Part shown: positions 34,640 to 46,690 of the stretch, in pieces
Layout of the letters: each line of letters starts with the position of its first letter
Numbering within the stretch: the stretch's first letter is position 1
Origin: Epiperipatus broadwayi
Taxonomy: Eukaryota > Onychophora > Udeonychophora > Euonychophora > Peripatidae
Length of the DNA stretch: 64,000 bases
Assembly (NCBI GenBank): GCA_028023455.1
Contig: JAQFVV010000180.1
Location: forward strand, 2,046,001 to 2,110,000
Direction: 5' to 3'
Notes under the pieces: generated by a model
Database searches by the model: none
Told to the model about the DNA's origin: nothing
The model's input: only the letters and a program-made list of their open reading frames with translations
Translations under genes and position numbers: made by a program

Positions 34640-35190
34640 CTAAATTGCAAACAGAAATAAGAATTTAAAAGAAACAAATAGTTTTCAGATCCAGTTACAA
34701 TGCCAAAAACATAGTTTGAACAAAGTGAACTCTAACATGCAAGTTAAAAATAAAATGAGTGCATCATTACAGACCAAATTGCAAAAGTTTGAACCAATAG
34801 TGAAGTCACTACAAAAAAAAACAGAGAAGTTAAAATCCAAAAATTGTGAATTATGTAATGAATTGGAGCAGAAATTACAACAAAATCAGTGGTTACTGTA
34901 GAATATAATCAATTGATTAAAGAAGCAGAAGAATGGAATGAAAAAGTTAAATAATTATCAGAATGGGTGGCGTTTTGGTAGCAATATAAAATGGAGCTAC
35001 AAGAAAAGCTGGCTGATAGAGAAAATGAAATGGATATTTTAAAAGACTTTTTAGAAGAATGAAAAACTTGAGACAGTGAATTGCCAAATGCACAAACTGA
35101 AGAACATCGAAAAACCCAGAGTTTCTCCAAATGAGAAAAAAGCACCCAAGCCGGCAAGAGAAAAGAAGAGTGTAGATAATTCTCAAAGTT
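34640..35190 (+). pseudogene. Coiled-coil region replacing pol
   Basis: A Lys/Glu/Gln/Leu-rich frame with heptad-like spacing starts near 34660 (LQTEIR, then LNKVNSNMQVKNKM). It is open over 34716-34901 (LQTKLQKFEPIVKSLQKKTE, then LCNELEQKLQQNQ). It continues after stops with KEAEEWNEKVK, MELQEKLADRENEMDILKDF and a basic Pro/Lys end (KKAPKPAREKK). It resembles no RT or integrase. It could be a cellular coiled-coil fragment picked up by the element or a divergent Gag extension. Confidence 0.5.
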
Positions 35191-35223
35191 ACATTTATTA
35201 ACCTGAACAAGGGTTTTTTCTGG

Positions 35224-35235
35224 AATGGGGGAAGG
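35224..35235 (+). other. Polypurine tract
   Basis: AATGGGGGAAGG lies directly before the 3' LTR. Confidence 0.75.
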
Positions 35236-36071
35236 TGTTGTGTTTGTAAAAATATATACATTGCAATTCAATAATTATGAATTATAAGTCTTTTTGTACT
35301 CCAGAAAAAGTAAGGAAAATATATTACAAGAATATATATATATTTTAGATTACTAACTGATAAGAGTAAAATTAATGGATGTTTAGGTAAAGTAATTTTA
35401 GAAAAGTAAACGCTGTATGATTAAATCAGATAGAAAACAATAAGGTTGAGTTAATGATTAATTTTGCCTAGGATTTAACAATAGAAAACATTTATGTAAT
35501 ATGTGATAAGAAAATTGTGTTTGGTAAATGCCAAGAAATGTTTGCTAATTACAAATATTTCTTGATACAATACAAGTGGAACCGACAAATTAAAACACCA
35601 AGAGGAAAACAAGACTGATAACAATCAAGCATGCATCCAGGATTGCCAGAGGCTAAACTGTGGGTATAAATAGCGAATGCAGCAAAGGGTGTGGTTCTCA
35701 TTCGGATGGATTTACTAAGTGTATTGTTAGTGAGATATTTAATGAACAGTGGTTGAAAGAAGCTTAAGTGACAAGGTAGCTCTCTAGTGTGGAGCCAGCA
35801 TGATTGTGAGCAGCTGCCGAATAAAGCAAAAAAAAACTCCATTAGTTTGAGGAGTTGGGTTAAAGTGTTTTGGAAATGGGACCAAAGGAAAATGTTCAGA
35901 AAGCAGCAAGTTGTTATGTGCATCATGGGAATTGAACCATAAGTGAAAGATATATACTGTGTTGGAGTGCATCAATAACTCTCCTATTAATAATATTTCA
36001 ACTTTATCCAGTCTTTATCTAAATTTCTATTATTGACTTATTTGTTGGTATTTTGAGTGCCTGCATTCGAA
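35236..36071 (+). repeat. 3' LTR of the gag-only element
   Basis: Partner of 32566-33371. It keeps a better TATA box and poly(A) signal than the 5' copy. Confidence 0.85.
35665..35672 (+). promoter_or_regulatory. TATA box in LTR
   Basis: TATAAATA lies mid-LTR, with an AATAAA at 35820-35825 about 150 bp downstream. This is the usual U3-R layout. Confidence 0.55.
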
Positions 36072-36899
36072 TACCCAAAAAAATTACAGTATACAATGAT
36101 AACTGTAAGAGTTTCTTCAGTATTGTTTTTCTTGTACTATGTCTGGAATACCAATCAGGCAGCAACAGTATAAATAATAAATTTATACACTAGTTAAATA
36201 AATATTTATTTAACAATAATAATAATAAAATAAAAAAGGAATTGTTCATTTTAAATCAAACACGTCTCTATAATTTATCCTTGAGTGGTATTTAACTTTT
36301 CATGCACAAAGAAAAATGCAAAAATGTGCTCACTTTAATTAGGTAAATAAATAGAGCATTTTACAAGCAATTATCTTTTAGCAATTTAATATGTCTTTAT
36401 CCAACAATGCATTTATTTTTGTATACAAATACTATTCTTTAAAAGTTCCTATTGCATGCTTATCTATTTTCCCACTATTTAGACTATCTGGTTAATCCTC
36501 CATTATTTACTACTTTACTAGTAACAATTTTTAATAGGGAGCAAGATGCAGGTTTTTTTTTTTTTTACTATTCATCTAATTGTATGTATATAATTTATTT
36601 ACATACAAATTTTATAATTTGATTTTCAATCTTAATGGGCACATAAGTACATTTTTCTAGAATAATTAAATAATAAAAAAATTAAGTATCTGTCCTTATT
36701 TACAAAATAATAAATAATCTTTATTTACAATATGTATTGTATATGCTTGGACATTCCAATCCTCCCTCTATTCTAGAAATACTTCCCTGAATGACATATA
36801 ATTCTTAAATTTGGCAGGTAGTCTGCATATGCATGAAGTTTTGAGAAAAACTCTTTCTTCTTCCTCCATTGGAGTAGTTATACTCTATTCATCATTTAT
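36072..36899. other. AT-rich DNA, no gene seen
   Basis: It may contain the degraded 3' LTR of the minus-strand gypsy relic that follows, but no second LTR was found to prove it. Confidence 0.4.
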
Positions 36900-39330
36900 A
36901 AGCTTCTTTTGATCATTTATCTGTTCTTGATTACTATCATTTCTCTGATCAGCTGACAGTATCTTTTTTTACTTATTTATTTCATTGTCACATTATTATC
37001 ACAAATATCCAGCCATGGTTTATTAAAACAAGGACATAGATAATTTATATGTCATCTCATTTCCCTTCTATTTTCTAATTTTACCAATCATAATTGTTTT
37101 GATAAAGTCCTCAATATTACACCTGACATTATTTCCTTTTGAGAATGATATGTATCCATACACTTTCCCCAATTTTGAAGTTTTTATATTCAAAAACAAT
37201 TGTCTTTCTTCATAGTGTTTGGCAATATCTTAATGAAATATGTACAAAGCTCACAACACAATAATAACTCTGCTAGTGTCTTTTTATTCTTGATGAACTG
37301 GGAGTAAATTTGTTCATAAAATATAGCATCAGCTAACACTTCTGGTTCATCCTTAAATACAAGTTTTTTTCAATGTATATTTTAAATGTTGAATGGCTTT
37401 CTCCACTATTCCAATACTCTCAGGATGATAATATGAAGTAAGAATATGCTTTATCCTGCAAACAGTCTTCAAATTTCTACAAAGTGATGTTAGTTTCATT
37501 ATCCATTACTGTTATCTCCTGATAAAAAAAATTTCTTCAGCATTTTTATGATACATTCTGTACTTGTATTTTTCACTTTCTATACTCTATCCAACAAAAG
37601 AATAAATCACCTAATATTAAAATTATATGGTTCTGTGTATATCCTGTTTGATCTAAATGGAAATGTTTCCATGAGACTGTAGGTTTAATCCAAGTTTTTA
37701 GTTGTTTAGGTGGCAGTTTGTTAACAACTTGTACATTTTTTTACCATCTGCTCTATATCCCCATGTATATTTGACCACCAAATGTATGATCAAGTCAAAG
37801 CATTTGTATATACAACTTCAGCATGAGCTTGAGGAAGAAGACCTTAACTTTTGGTGGAAAGAGTACACGATCTGTCATTAGCACACATCCATTTCAAACT
37901 GAAAGACTATACCATATATTTCAAATACATTTACAATTTGCATTAGTCCAACTACATTTAATCCATTTTATTAGTTGTATATATCTCTTGTTCTGTCTAG
38001 TCGGTTCAGTTATAACTGAACTATTAAGAACTATGGAGTTCAATATATCTATAATTGATTTTTCTAACTCCATATTCCTTTTTTTAATGTTACATAGACA
38101 TGATAAACATCAATGTTATATTCCTACCTTATATACTAGTTTGTAATTATACTTTGACAAAATATTGATCCAGTATAATATGCATCGATTTATGTGTTCA
38201 TGAATTTTTCCCAGTTAGCAGATGATGGTTCATGCAGATTTGAAATTTTCATTCCATAGATGTACCGGCAAAATTTCTTATTGACAAAAATAACTGATGT
38301 TTCTTTGTTAATCTGGCTATATTTTTTTTCAACTGCTGGCAGTGCTCTTGAGGTATAGGATATCGCCTTCATAATATGGATAGCAAATGACAGCTCCAAC
38401 ATTGTATTTTGACATCTGTTATAATTATAACATCTAGATCACCACAATAGTGTATCAACAATTTATCTAATATAAAAAGTTATTTGCCTTTTTGAAAAGC
38501 TAAATCCTGTTCATTGGTTCATTGTTACAGTGGTGATAACAAAATGTAACTTTCCTTTTAAAAAATTTTCATAGCTTAATAATCTTAAAAAAGCTTGTAA
38601 TTCTTTTAAGTTTCTTGGCCTCTCATTTTTTAATGCCTTTACTTTGTCTGATTAACATATCTTCTATTTACATTTATGATATAACCAAGAAGTTTTATTT
38701 TCTTAGGGGACAAGATACCTCTGTCAATTACTTTTTCAATTGAGCAGATTGTGTCTACATGCTTTTCTAACTCAGACTCTGTCTTAGCAATGGTGAATAT
38801 ATCATCCAAGTAGGTCATAATGCTATCCCTAGATTGAAAAAATCTCTATTTCCACATGAAAAATATTTGGTGCTACTGTAATACTTGTATGGTAGTTTAT
38901 TGTACTTATACATTCCCCTATGGGTAGTCATTGTTAACATTTCTGCTGTTTTTTCAATAACAGGAATCTGATGGAATGCAGATTTAAAGTCTATATTTGT
39001 GAAATAAGTAGCTTTTTGTAATGACATTATTATTTTATATGCACTCAGAATAGAATAAGAGCCTTTATTGATATATTTATTTAACATAACTCAATAATCT
39101 CCACACAACCTCAGGTTTCCATCTGATTTCATTATAATAACTATTGGAGTAATTCAAGACAAGTCTTCTATTGGTGTTAAGATTCCTTTTGAAATCATCT
39201 CATCCAACATTTTCTTTCTCTTTCCAGGCAAATGGAACCTTGTGAGGTTTAGCAATAATAGATTGTGCAACCTTTATCTGATTGTTTAACTGTATAATGA
39301 TCTTTTTCAGAACAGTAAAATACGGTTATA
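36900..39330 (-). pseudogene. Ty3/gypsy pol relic (RT, RNase H, integrase), AT-rich
   Basis: In element order on the minus strand, the RT entry is near 39230-39130 (MLDEMISKG-like and DGNLRLCGDY). The frame 39087-38815 reads LNKYINKGSYS, ATYFTNIDFKSAFHQIPVIE (motif A) and THRGMYKYNKLPY (motif B region). An intact YLDD lies at 38801-38812. RNase H is at 38402-38190 (ISYTSRALPAVEKKYSQINK). Integrase pieces at 37860-37380 include a DHTFGGQIYMGI zinc-finger remnant, HFHLDQTG and DNETNIT. Stops and shifts are numerous. No LTRs were identified. Same family as the relics at 3.7-5.2 and 50.6-52.1 kb. Confidence 0.8.
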
Positions 39331-40004
39331 TTATTTTTCATTCATTTATACAAACATACTTTCAGTAACTGTATAAAAACATAGTAAAAATTGGAAAGGT
39401 GAAATTAATTTTTTAGATTTATTTAATATAAACACTGCAAAAAGAAAGACTACGGGACATCTTTCAGTATTCTAGCATTCAATCTGCTCAGTTTTCTCTA
39501 TTGCACTTTTAGCTCATTAATTCTTCTATCAGTGTAATGTTTTAATTTTCACTATTTCATTAATTATAATAAGTGCTATACAAATCTGGTTTTTTTTAGT
39601 GCATTGTCTTGGGAAGTGTTTTTTTTTATATATATATTTTTGTTTTTATTTTATAATCTAAACTTCAGTTATACTTTGCATCATTTATATTTTGATCTAT
39701 AATAGTTAATTTTTTCATTAATATTTTTCTTCTGATATCAATTAATTGTTTTTTAATTCTGTTTTTATATATTTTTAAAATTAAACTCAGATTAAAATAA
39801 AATAATTAAATTTTAATTATAACTTTAGTCAGTCTTTGCTATGCATTGTTAATATTTTTATTTTGGATTAGCATGTACAATTATCCTTTCATATCCATAT
39901 TTCACTTAATCAGATGGGAAATTAATAAAAAATAAATTTTAGTTTGTAAATGTTTATTATGTTGATGTAATCTTTTTTACTAAAATAGTTTGAATAAAAT
40001 TAAG

Positions 40005-40130
40005 CACACAGGCTTATTATATACCTATATCTATATATGTAATATATAGGGAATATGAGCACAGACTTTCACATGACCCACCACTCTCCACATTATCTCA
40101 TAATACTGATACACTTGAACACATATATGT
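40005..40130. repeat. Dispersed repeat shared with 32411-32535
   Basis: See 32411-32535. Roughly four-fifths of positions agree by eye. Confidence 0.7.
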
Positions 40131-40789
40131 AATTTAATAGTAGTTAGATTTTCCATTTTATCAATAACTTCTATTATTAAAAAAATGAAAAAAGGAATTT
40201 TATAATATTTATAGATTGATATTAGAAATAAAGTTAGAATGTCTGTAAATAGATACACATAGTTATATAATGTTTGTGCGTATGAACAAACATCATGCAG
40301 CTAATTATTGGAATTGCTTAAAGAAGCTAAGTGGCTTCACTCATTTTATTTTATTATTCTTTACATTATTAACAAGTAAATAAACTTGTTTTTATTACTC
40401 TAGTTAGTGTTTGTTTTCATTAAATTATTGTAGATGCATATACAGCTCGCATCCGAATCAAACTAAAAACCAGCAATTAAAAATAATAAACTAAGGTTTT
40501 AAACTTAAGTTAATTCGTAATGTATACAGTTCTAAAGTTATATTGTTTTTTAGATATTTTACAAATGACATTTTCATGCTTATAATACTAATTAAACAAG
40601 GTAAAAGTCAGAAACGGTTCCAGAAATATTATAGTCCAATTTTATTTAGTATCCATTAATGGATTTAGAATATAATAAATTAAACTGTTTTTGTTTAGCA
40701 GATTGATTGCGGTTTTTGTTTTACAACATACTATTTTTCCAGTCAGTTATAAAGTTTAAATGATAATCTAGTTTACAAGTTAAATCATT

Positions 40790-40960
40790 ATACAAATACT
40801 ATAATAAAATTGTAATCCATTATTTTTAAAATAATTTGCAAATTTAATTTAATTTTTAAGTACTACAGAGTGGTATAATTAAAGTTATAAATAACCAAAA
40901 GAGGGCAGTATAGTTCAATAACATCAGGACTCGGCATTGATTCTATAAACGTTTATGCTT
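40790..40960 (+). repeat. GAGGGCAGTA block, copy 2
   Basis: ATAAATAACC-AAAGAGGGCAGTATAGT with an AT-rich lead matches 18540-18575 and 49870-49905. No LINE frame follows here. Confidence 0.5.
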
Positions 40961-42559
40961 AAGTCAATGTTTTACATTTTATCTTTAATGGTAAGTTTTT
41001 TATTTCACCAATAAACATAATTGATTCGCATTTCGTGTGAGTCTTTACTATTTACAGTATTTCTGTGTGTATTTCCATTTGTCATATGCTGTACAAAAGC
41101 AATCACATTTAAGCGAAATGCCGATTTAATTCCAATTTTTCTTTTCATTGAAATAGATAAATTCTACATTAATTTTCACAGTCACTTATAAATTTTAAGT
41201 ATTAGAAGTAAGACAGTAATGTACTTCATAATATGTATTTGAACCCTCTATAATAGGTATGTGTTAACAGAGATCTTCGCCTAATAGTAAATGTAGTGGT
41301 CTAATATTTCATATTAATATTAAACATTATCGACGAGAGAATGCGTAGCTTAATATTTTTTAATTCCGTATATGCAATAAAACTTTTATTATTAAAAACA
41401 TTACACGAAATTTATACACAACAATATTTATTACAGCATACTTTTTCACCACCTTTATGTCTCGTACAAATAAAAAAAACAAATTCTTTGCAAATGTTGA
41501 TTAATATAATTGTAATTATATTTTTTTTGAATAAATTTTTAATCATAAATATATTGCATCGGTGGAATATGTAAATAATCTATTTACATATTAAGAATAA
41601 TAAAGACAGCAGCAAACCGAATGAAATAAAACAACTGTGATTATTTTCTCGTCACTGAAAATGTAGCAAGCCAAACATGAAATATTAACCCACTTCTCCA
41701 AGCATATTAAGATTTGTATGCAAAGTTATTAGCATAGGTATATAAATAAAATATAACGTTATTTATCGGTTATTTACCAAACAAGTTGGTTTAAATCAAC
41801 ATATAACAATTCAGTATTTCTCTCGATTGGTTTCAGGGGCGGTCTTTATAAAGACACCCGGATACAAATATTTTTCCGTGGTTCTAACAAAATTTCAAAT
41901 AAAAAGATTTACATTTAAGTAGTATTACGTGTTTCTGATAAGCAGTTTATATAGTTAATATATAAAATTATACAGATTTAATTGTAATTATACCTTTATT
42001 TTATTACTGAATATAGTAGTTAATTAGTATTTTTATAAATAATCACATTTCAGTCATCAAAAATGCATTGATAACGACGTCCAAAAAATCACATTTAAAA
42101 ATATTACTATTGCTAATTCTTTGGTAACGTTAGAAAATTCAAAAGTTTTTCACAATATTGTTAGTGCGTTTGACTAATGTTCACACATAGACTGAAGATA
42201 ATTTTTAATAAACTTTAATTTGCTTAAAAGAATGTTTGGCAATTGAAATTATCACGGGAATGTGAAAATAATAATTATTACAATTAATGCATTATTATAT
42301 GTATTTTAATATATCCAGAACATAATTTATATCTTCTTATTCAGAATCATTACTTATTCAGAATCATTACTTTTAATAATAATATTTTTTTTAATAAAAT
42401 CTTTATCTCCATCATTTTCATAAAATGTTATAATACTTTTTATATATAATTAATTTAAAATAATTTTAGGTATTGTAATGGTTCAATGATACTCTGGGAA
42501 TTGTATGACCAAATACAATCTCATTTCACTACTAGGTGGTCTGTAGCTGACATGATGAT

Positions 42560-43546
42560 GAGATGAAATACACTGTGACTTCTTTTTTTGGAATCAAGAA
42601 TCTCTCAGCTACCATGCCCAGAAAAACCTGTTAGCCACTTTACCTTTGTTTTCCATTCCCAGCCCTAAGTTATTCCCATATTCTTCTCTATTCTACTCCA
42701 TCCCATTTCCACAACACAATCTTTGTCAACTCCATGGCCTGTATATCTAAATCTCTCTTATCTTTTTCTAAACCCAGCGTAAAAACCAAGAATCCACTTT
42801 CTGTATAATCACTTTTTTATATTTATTCTCCCACAACTTCATTATTTGTACCCTTTCTGCCTGCAGGCATTTACATTCAATTAACAGATGCCTAATATTT
42901 TCTATACCTTCCTTACATAACTTGCAGACTACATCACCCATATTTTTTCATTTATGTATATATTCCCTTGTTGCTAAAGATCCTGTTTGAACCTTAAACA
43001 GTAATCTACTTTCCTTGCTATTATCATAAATTAACTCATAACCAATATTCTGTTTACTTCCATATATATTTAAACTCTTTTTATTCTCCATTTTAGTTCT
43101 CCATCTCTCCAACTCCCTATTCTTTATTAATGCATCTATTCTTCTATCTCATTCCTTGCAACTATAACACTTAACAATTCTCCTAACACAATCATTTCAC
43201 CCTGCATACTGTACTACCTTTCTCACTCATCTTGTTCCTTGCCCGTCACTCATAACCCAATTAAATACTATTTTGTTTATTTTCTTATCCATAAATTGCA
43301 ATCTACTAAACATTTTTATTTTGCTTTTTGCATCTCATATAAAAACTTGACCATCCCATTTCTCCTTCACTTGCCTCCATTGCCATCCACACATCTGCAT
43401 CTAATGCATGTTTTCCTACTTCTCTTTGTACTTTTTCTAAGTAATCTAACACCCCTTTACTAATACATAATGTATCGTTACCATATGTTAACCCTGTTAC
43501 TGCCACTCCTATACAATTCTAGCTACATCATATTGATTTATGGTAT
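42560..43546 (-). pseudogene. 5'-truncated second copy of the PHD/SGNH LINE (ORF2 3' end)
   Basis: The minus strand matches the LINE at about 30610-31605. It includes LTYGNDTLCISKGVLDYLEK, VQREVGKHALDADVWMA and GWSSFYMR (43506-43306). The zinc-motif region lies near 42900-42950 and a shared 3' tail includes GTAAAGTGGCTAACAGGTTT near 42612-42645. It starts abruptly at about 43546, next to a PLE fragment, as expected from incomplete reverse transcription. Stops interrupt it. Confidence 0.88.
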
Positions 43547-43547
43547 T

Positions 43548-43750
43548 GTTTGCCATAGTCATGTTAAGAGCTTCATTGAATTTTTTTCTTTGTATTTTTT
43601 TCCTCTATCCAATATTTTTTGTATTTTCCAAATCGAACATATATTCATCGGTACATATATGGTTTGCTACTTTGGTATGTCTTTTTACTCTTTTCTAATC
43701 ATCAGTTTATGCACTTTCAGTTGCTCTTTAATAGGGTGACTGGTCTCAAT
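43548..43750 (-). pseudogene. Penelope-like GIY-YIG fragment, inverted to the copy that follows
   Basis: On the minus strand this repeats 45505-45700: shared blocks are GACCAGTCA-CC-ATTAAA, AAACTGATGATTAGAAAAGAG, AGACATA-CCAAAGTAG and TTGGATAGAG. It is therefore a short 3' piece of the same PLE family, joined head to head with the longer plus-strand copy. Confidence 0.8.
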
Positions 43751-43754
43751 AATA

Positions 43755-45750
43755 TATATTTGGCCAAAGTAGAAAATCAATTAACTTTCTTTTGTCAATG
43801 TAAATCTGAAAGAGTTATTTGTAAGGGTTTGCAATCAAAACCTCCAATTCACTTCCAAATGGCTGAGAAAATTAGTCTGAAAGAAAGTGAGAACCTTGTT
43901 AAGAAAAAGAATAAATACTTGAAAGTTTTCCAAGTCTCAAACCTTGCATTCCATTGATTATGTAGAACTTACTAATGAAAGTTTCACAAGAGTTTCTTAA
44001 GTAGTAAAAAGATCATATTCTAAATTACAAGGAAAAATAAAAGAAAGTTAAACAAAAACCATGGAACCCTATATAGGCATATCAAAGGTCATATTGTACT
44101 AAACAACCTACCAGTTTCATCTATTTAAAGTTTTAATTCTCAACATCCATCAGATGTGAAATTTCCATTCTGGTAAAAGAATTAATATTCCTTCATTAGA
44201 TATAATGACAGCCATTGAGGAATTCACTCAAAAATTGCCTATAGAAAAAGCAGTAGAATTATGCTGGAAAATAAAGAAAATACTTGAAAGACAGCAGAAT
44301 TGAAATCAAAAATTTGCTATGATGAAAGGAAAGCTATTAAATCTCTCAAAGTAGACAAATCTATTATCATTCTTTCTGCTGATACTGTTAAAGCTATAGT
44401 TTTAATGAATACAACTGATTATGATAACAAAGTACAGAAAATGATAAACATCTGATACAAAGTATAGAAACAAAGTTACAAATACTTCACCAATTCAGAA
44501 AAAAGGTAATTAACATCATATTTCAAGACAATTCTTATGTTTATTGCCTGCCTAAAATCCATAAGGACCATGTTCCATTAAGAGTTTCTGTTAGTTGTAA
44601 AAATTCACCTTGCCAAAACTTTCAAGAGTTCAAAGTTTTCAGTCCTTTGTCATGAAAATTGAATTATCTAACATATTGGTAAGCTTTACTGTGAAAAGCT
44701 TATTCACAAATACATGATGTGTTGAAGTTTTCTCTATTGTAAGGAAACAATTGAACAATGATATCACCTACAAACCACAACAACTCTTCCTATTAATAAT
44801 GTAATGGAACTTTTAACATTTTGTATAATGACAACGTACTTCTAACAAAATCAAGGAATGGCTGTGGGTTTACCATATCTATTTCTTATCAATATTTACA
44901 TGGAAAAACTTGAAACTACAGTTTGGTTTCAGTATATTGATGTTACATTTGCTTTATAGTCACATGGTGAAGCACTTTTGCAAACACTCTGGGAATGCAT
45001 CAACAAAATGTCTTCAATTAAATTCACAATAGAATCACAACAAGGACATAAATTGATATTCTTGTAAGTTCTTATGACAACAATTCTTGATAAAATCAAA
45101 TATGCAGTCTACAAAAAACCCACACCCACACGAATATATTTAGCATATACATCCAAACACACTAGAAATACAAATCATGGAGTTATATTATCATAGAACA
45201 GAGAAAAAGAATTTTGTTCAGAAGCCAGTGATTTGGAAAAAGAAAAGATTTATATAAAATATACTTGAAACCTTAAATAAACAACAAGGAGCAACATCAA
45301 AAGAAAAACCTTATTGTTACTATAGTATATCTATACATACCAGGATTGACAGACAAACTAAAGAAAATTTGTAATGCATATAGCATCAGAACAGCATACC
45401 AATGCCACAGGACACTTAAAATTTTAACATTATCAAACCTGAATTTGAAGTGCTGAAAAGCAAAAACTGCATCTATAGAATATGTGAATGTGGGAAAATG
45501 TATATTGGCAAGACCAGTCATCCGATTAAAAGTGATTGAAAGGGCACAAACTGATGATTAGAAAAGAGAAAGTAGACATATCCAAAGTAGTAGATTATGC
45601 ATGTACCAATACAAAAAAATGTAAAATACAAAAATCTTGGATAGAGAGAAAAAAGTACAAAATAGAAAATTCAAAGAAACTTCTTATATATGATAAATAA
45701 CCCCATAAATCAACCCACTGTAAAAGTATACAATGTCTGGAAGCCAATAA
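43755..45750 (+). pseudogene. Penelope-like element, longer plus-strand copy (RT plus GIY-YIG)
   Basis: A degraded PLE protein can be followed in pieces. A KAIKSLKVDKSIIILSADTV region (about 44330-44400) precedes the RT. YCLPKIHKDHVPLRVSVS follows at about 44540-44600. QGMAVGLPYLFLINIYMEKLE (motif B, 44850-44915) comes next, then WFQYIDVTFAL, where YVDD has become YIDV (about 44930). IKFTIESQQGHKL and KPTPTRIYLAYTSKHTRN follow. The GIY-YIG core reads RICECGKMYIGKTSHPI at about 45478-45530, then KSWIERKKYKI. Stops occur throughout. Right of it is the tRNA-like family II repeat, possibly its own 3' end. Confidence 0.82.
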
Positions 45751-46085
45751 TTAACCTTGCTCTTTAGAAAAAAGTGCAAAACTCGGAATGACCTCCATAG
45801 ATAAATATATGAAATTTCTACTGACTGTTACCTTTGGCAGAATAACTCGGTTAGAACATTATATCAATATTCAAGAATCTAAAGGTCCAGGTTTGATTCC
45901 TATGTTGTATTGTCAGTGGTCAGGCCAGCAACTTGTGAAGGAGAGAGGAGAATAATACAATTCTAAATGTGTTAAATGCTAACCTGTATGCTGTTACTAA
46001 CAGTTGAATTTATTTGAAAAGTTTGAATAAAGTTTAAAATTTTTCTAAAGACATTCATTACCTAATATTAGATGATGGAAATAGT
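45751..46085 (+). repeat. Dispersed tRNA-like repeat, family II, copy 2
   Basis: A 110-bp lead (ATAGATA-ATATGAAATT-CTAC) is followed by a degenerate A-box region, CCAGGTTTGATTCC as B-box, GGCCAGCAAC, and a tail ending ATTAGATGATGGAAATAG. It directly continues the PLE of 43755-45750. The lead aligns with the minus-strand copy at 48925-48835. Confidence 0.72.
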
Positions 46086-46129
46086 TCAACGAATAATTAA
46101 TACTAAAATGTCATCATAACAAATCTTCA

Positions 46130-46690
46130 GACAAACATTTATTTCAGTGTTTAATTTTAACTGCATGTTAGTTAGGAAGAGATTTAATAATATGCATGTA
46201 ATTCAGTATTTAACACCTATGTCCAAAACAAATAAGAAATCACATGAAAAGATAAAACTTTTAATAGCCCTTTTGCATACTTGATGTTAACATCAAGCTA
46301 AATATAAAGATTTGTGGACATTAATTGTCTATGATTGTGACAATTTAATTGCAGAAATGAAATAAAAATACAATCATAGTTAATAAACAAATTTTTATTG
46401 TTTAAAGTATGTTGCTGGCAGTAAGTAGTTAGTTTAGAGTAACTTCCGTTATCGGATGATGGACAGATTGCTGAAACCTTGCCTACAAAATGACTTTTGC
46501 TATAAACATAGGCATATCATTAGAAATTCCTATGAATCATATTGGAAATTGTAGTTAGTAGAGATCTTTTTTTTGTGTGTAATGATATACAGACTGATGA
46601 AGCTCTGACTAAAAACTGACTTTTGTTTTGATATCTGAGTTATAAATAATGCATGAATCTTATTTGCAATATAAATTTTATACATATCAC
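46130..46690 (+). repeat. Dispersed repeat with a 126-bp tandem dimer, copy 2
   Basis: Units starting at 46425 and 46551 (GTAGTTAGT) match the dimer at 6449 and 6575 with the same period. The stretch before them (GTGTTTAATTTTAACTGCATGTTAGTT) matches 6050-6240. One unit carries ACTGATGAAGCTCTGACTAA. Confidence 0.62.

Larger units (their letters stand above)
32566..36071 (+). mobile_element. Old LTR retrotransposon with gag and protease but no pol
   Basis: LTRs at 32566-33371 and 35236-36071 begin TGTTGTGTTTGTAAAA. They share GTAAGGAAAATATATT, GAACAGTGGTTGAAAGAAGC and TATTTGTTGGTATT, and are clearly diverged. The 1.86-kb interior has a gypsy-type gag, two CCHC knuckles, a protease remnant, then coiled-coil sequence in place of RT, RNase H and integrase. 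A polypurine tract precedes the 3' LTR. It would have depended on another element for copying. Target duplications and a primer-binding site were not found. Confidence 0.82.
39331..42559. other. 3.2 kb of AT-rich DNA with two dispersed-repeat fragments
   Basis: No gene is recognised. It holds the repeat shared with 32411-32535 (40005-40130) and the GAGGGCAGTA block (40790-40960). A few short frames are present but resemble nothing known. Confidence 0.45.

Noticed and set aside
32892-35926. Similar minus-strand frames at 32892-33131 and 35549-35926
   Set aside because: They are antisense to the two LTRs of the gag-only element and match each other only because the LTRs are homologous.
42540-42600. 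Similarity of the LINE 3' tail (GTAGCTGACATGA) to the TIR of the 8.9-11.5 kb element
   Set aside because: Only about 25 bp match. Too short to claim a shared origin.
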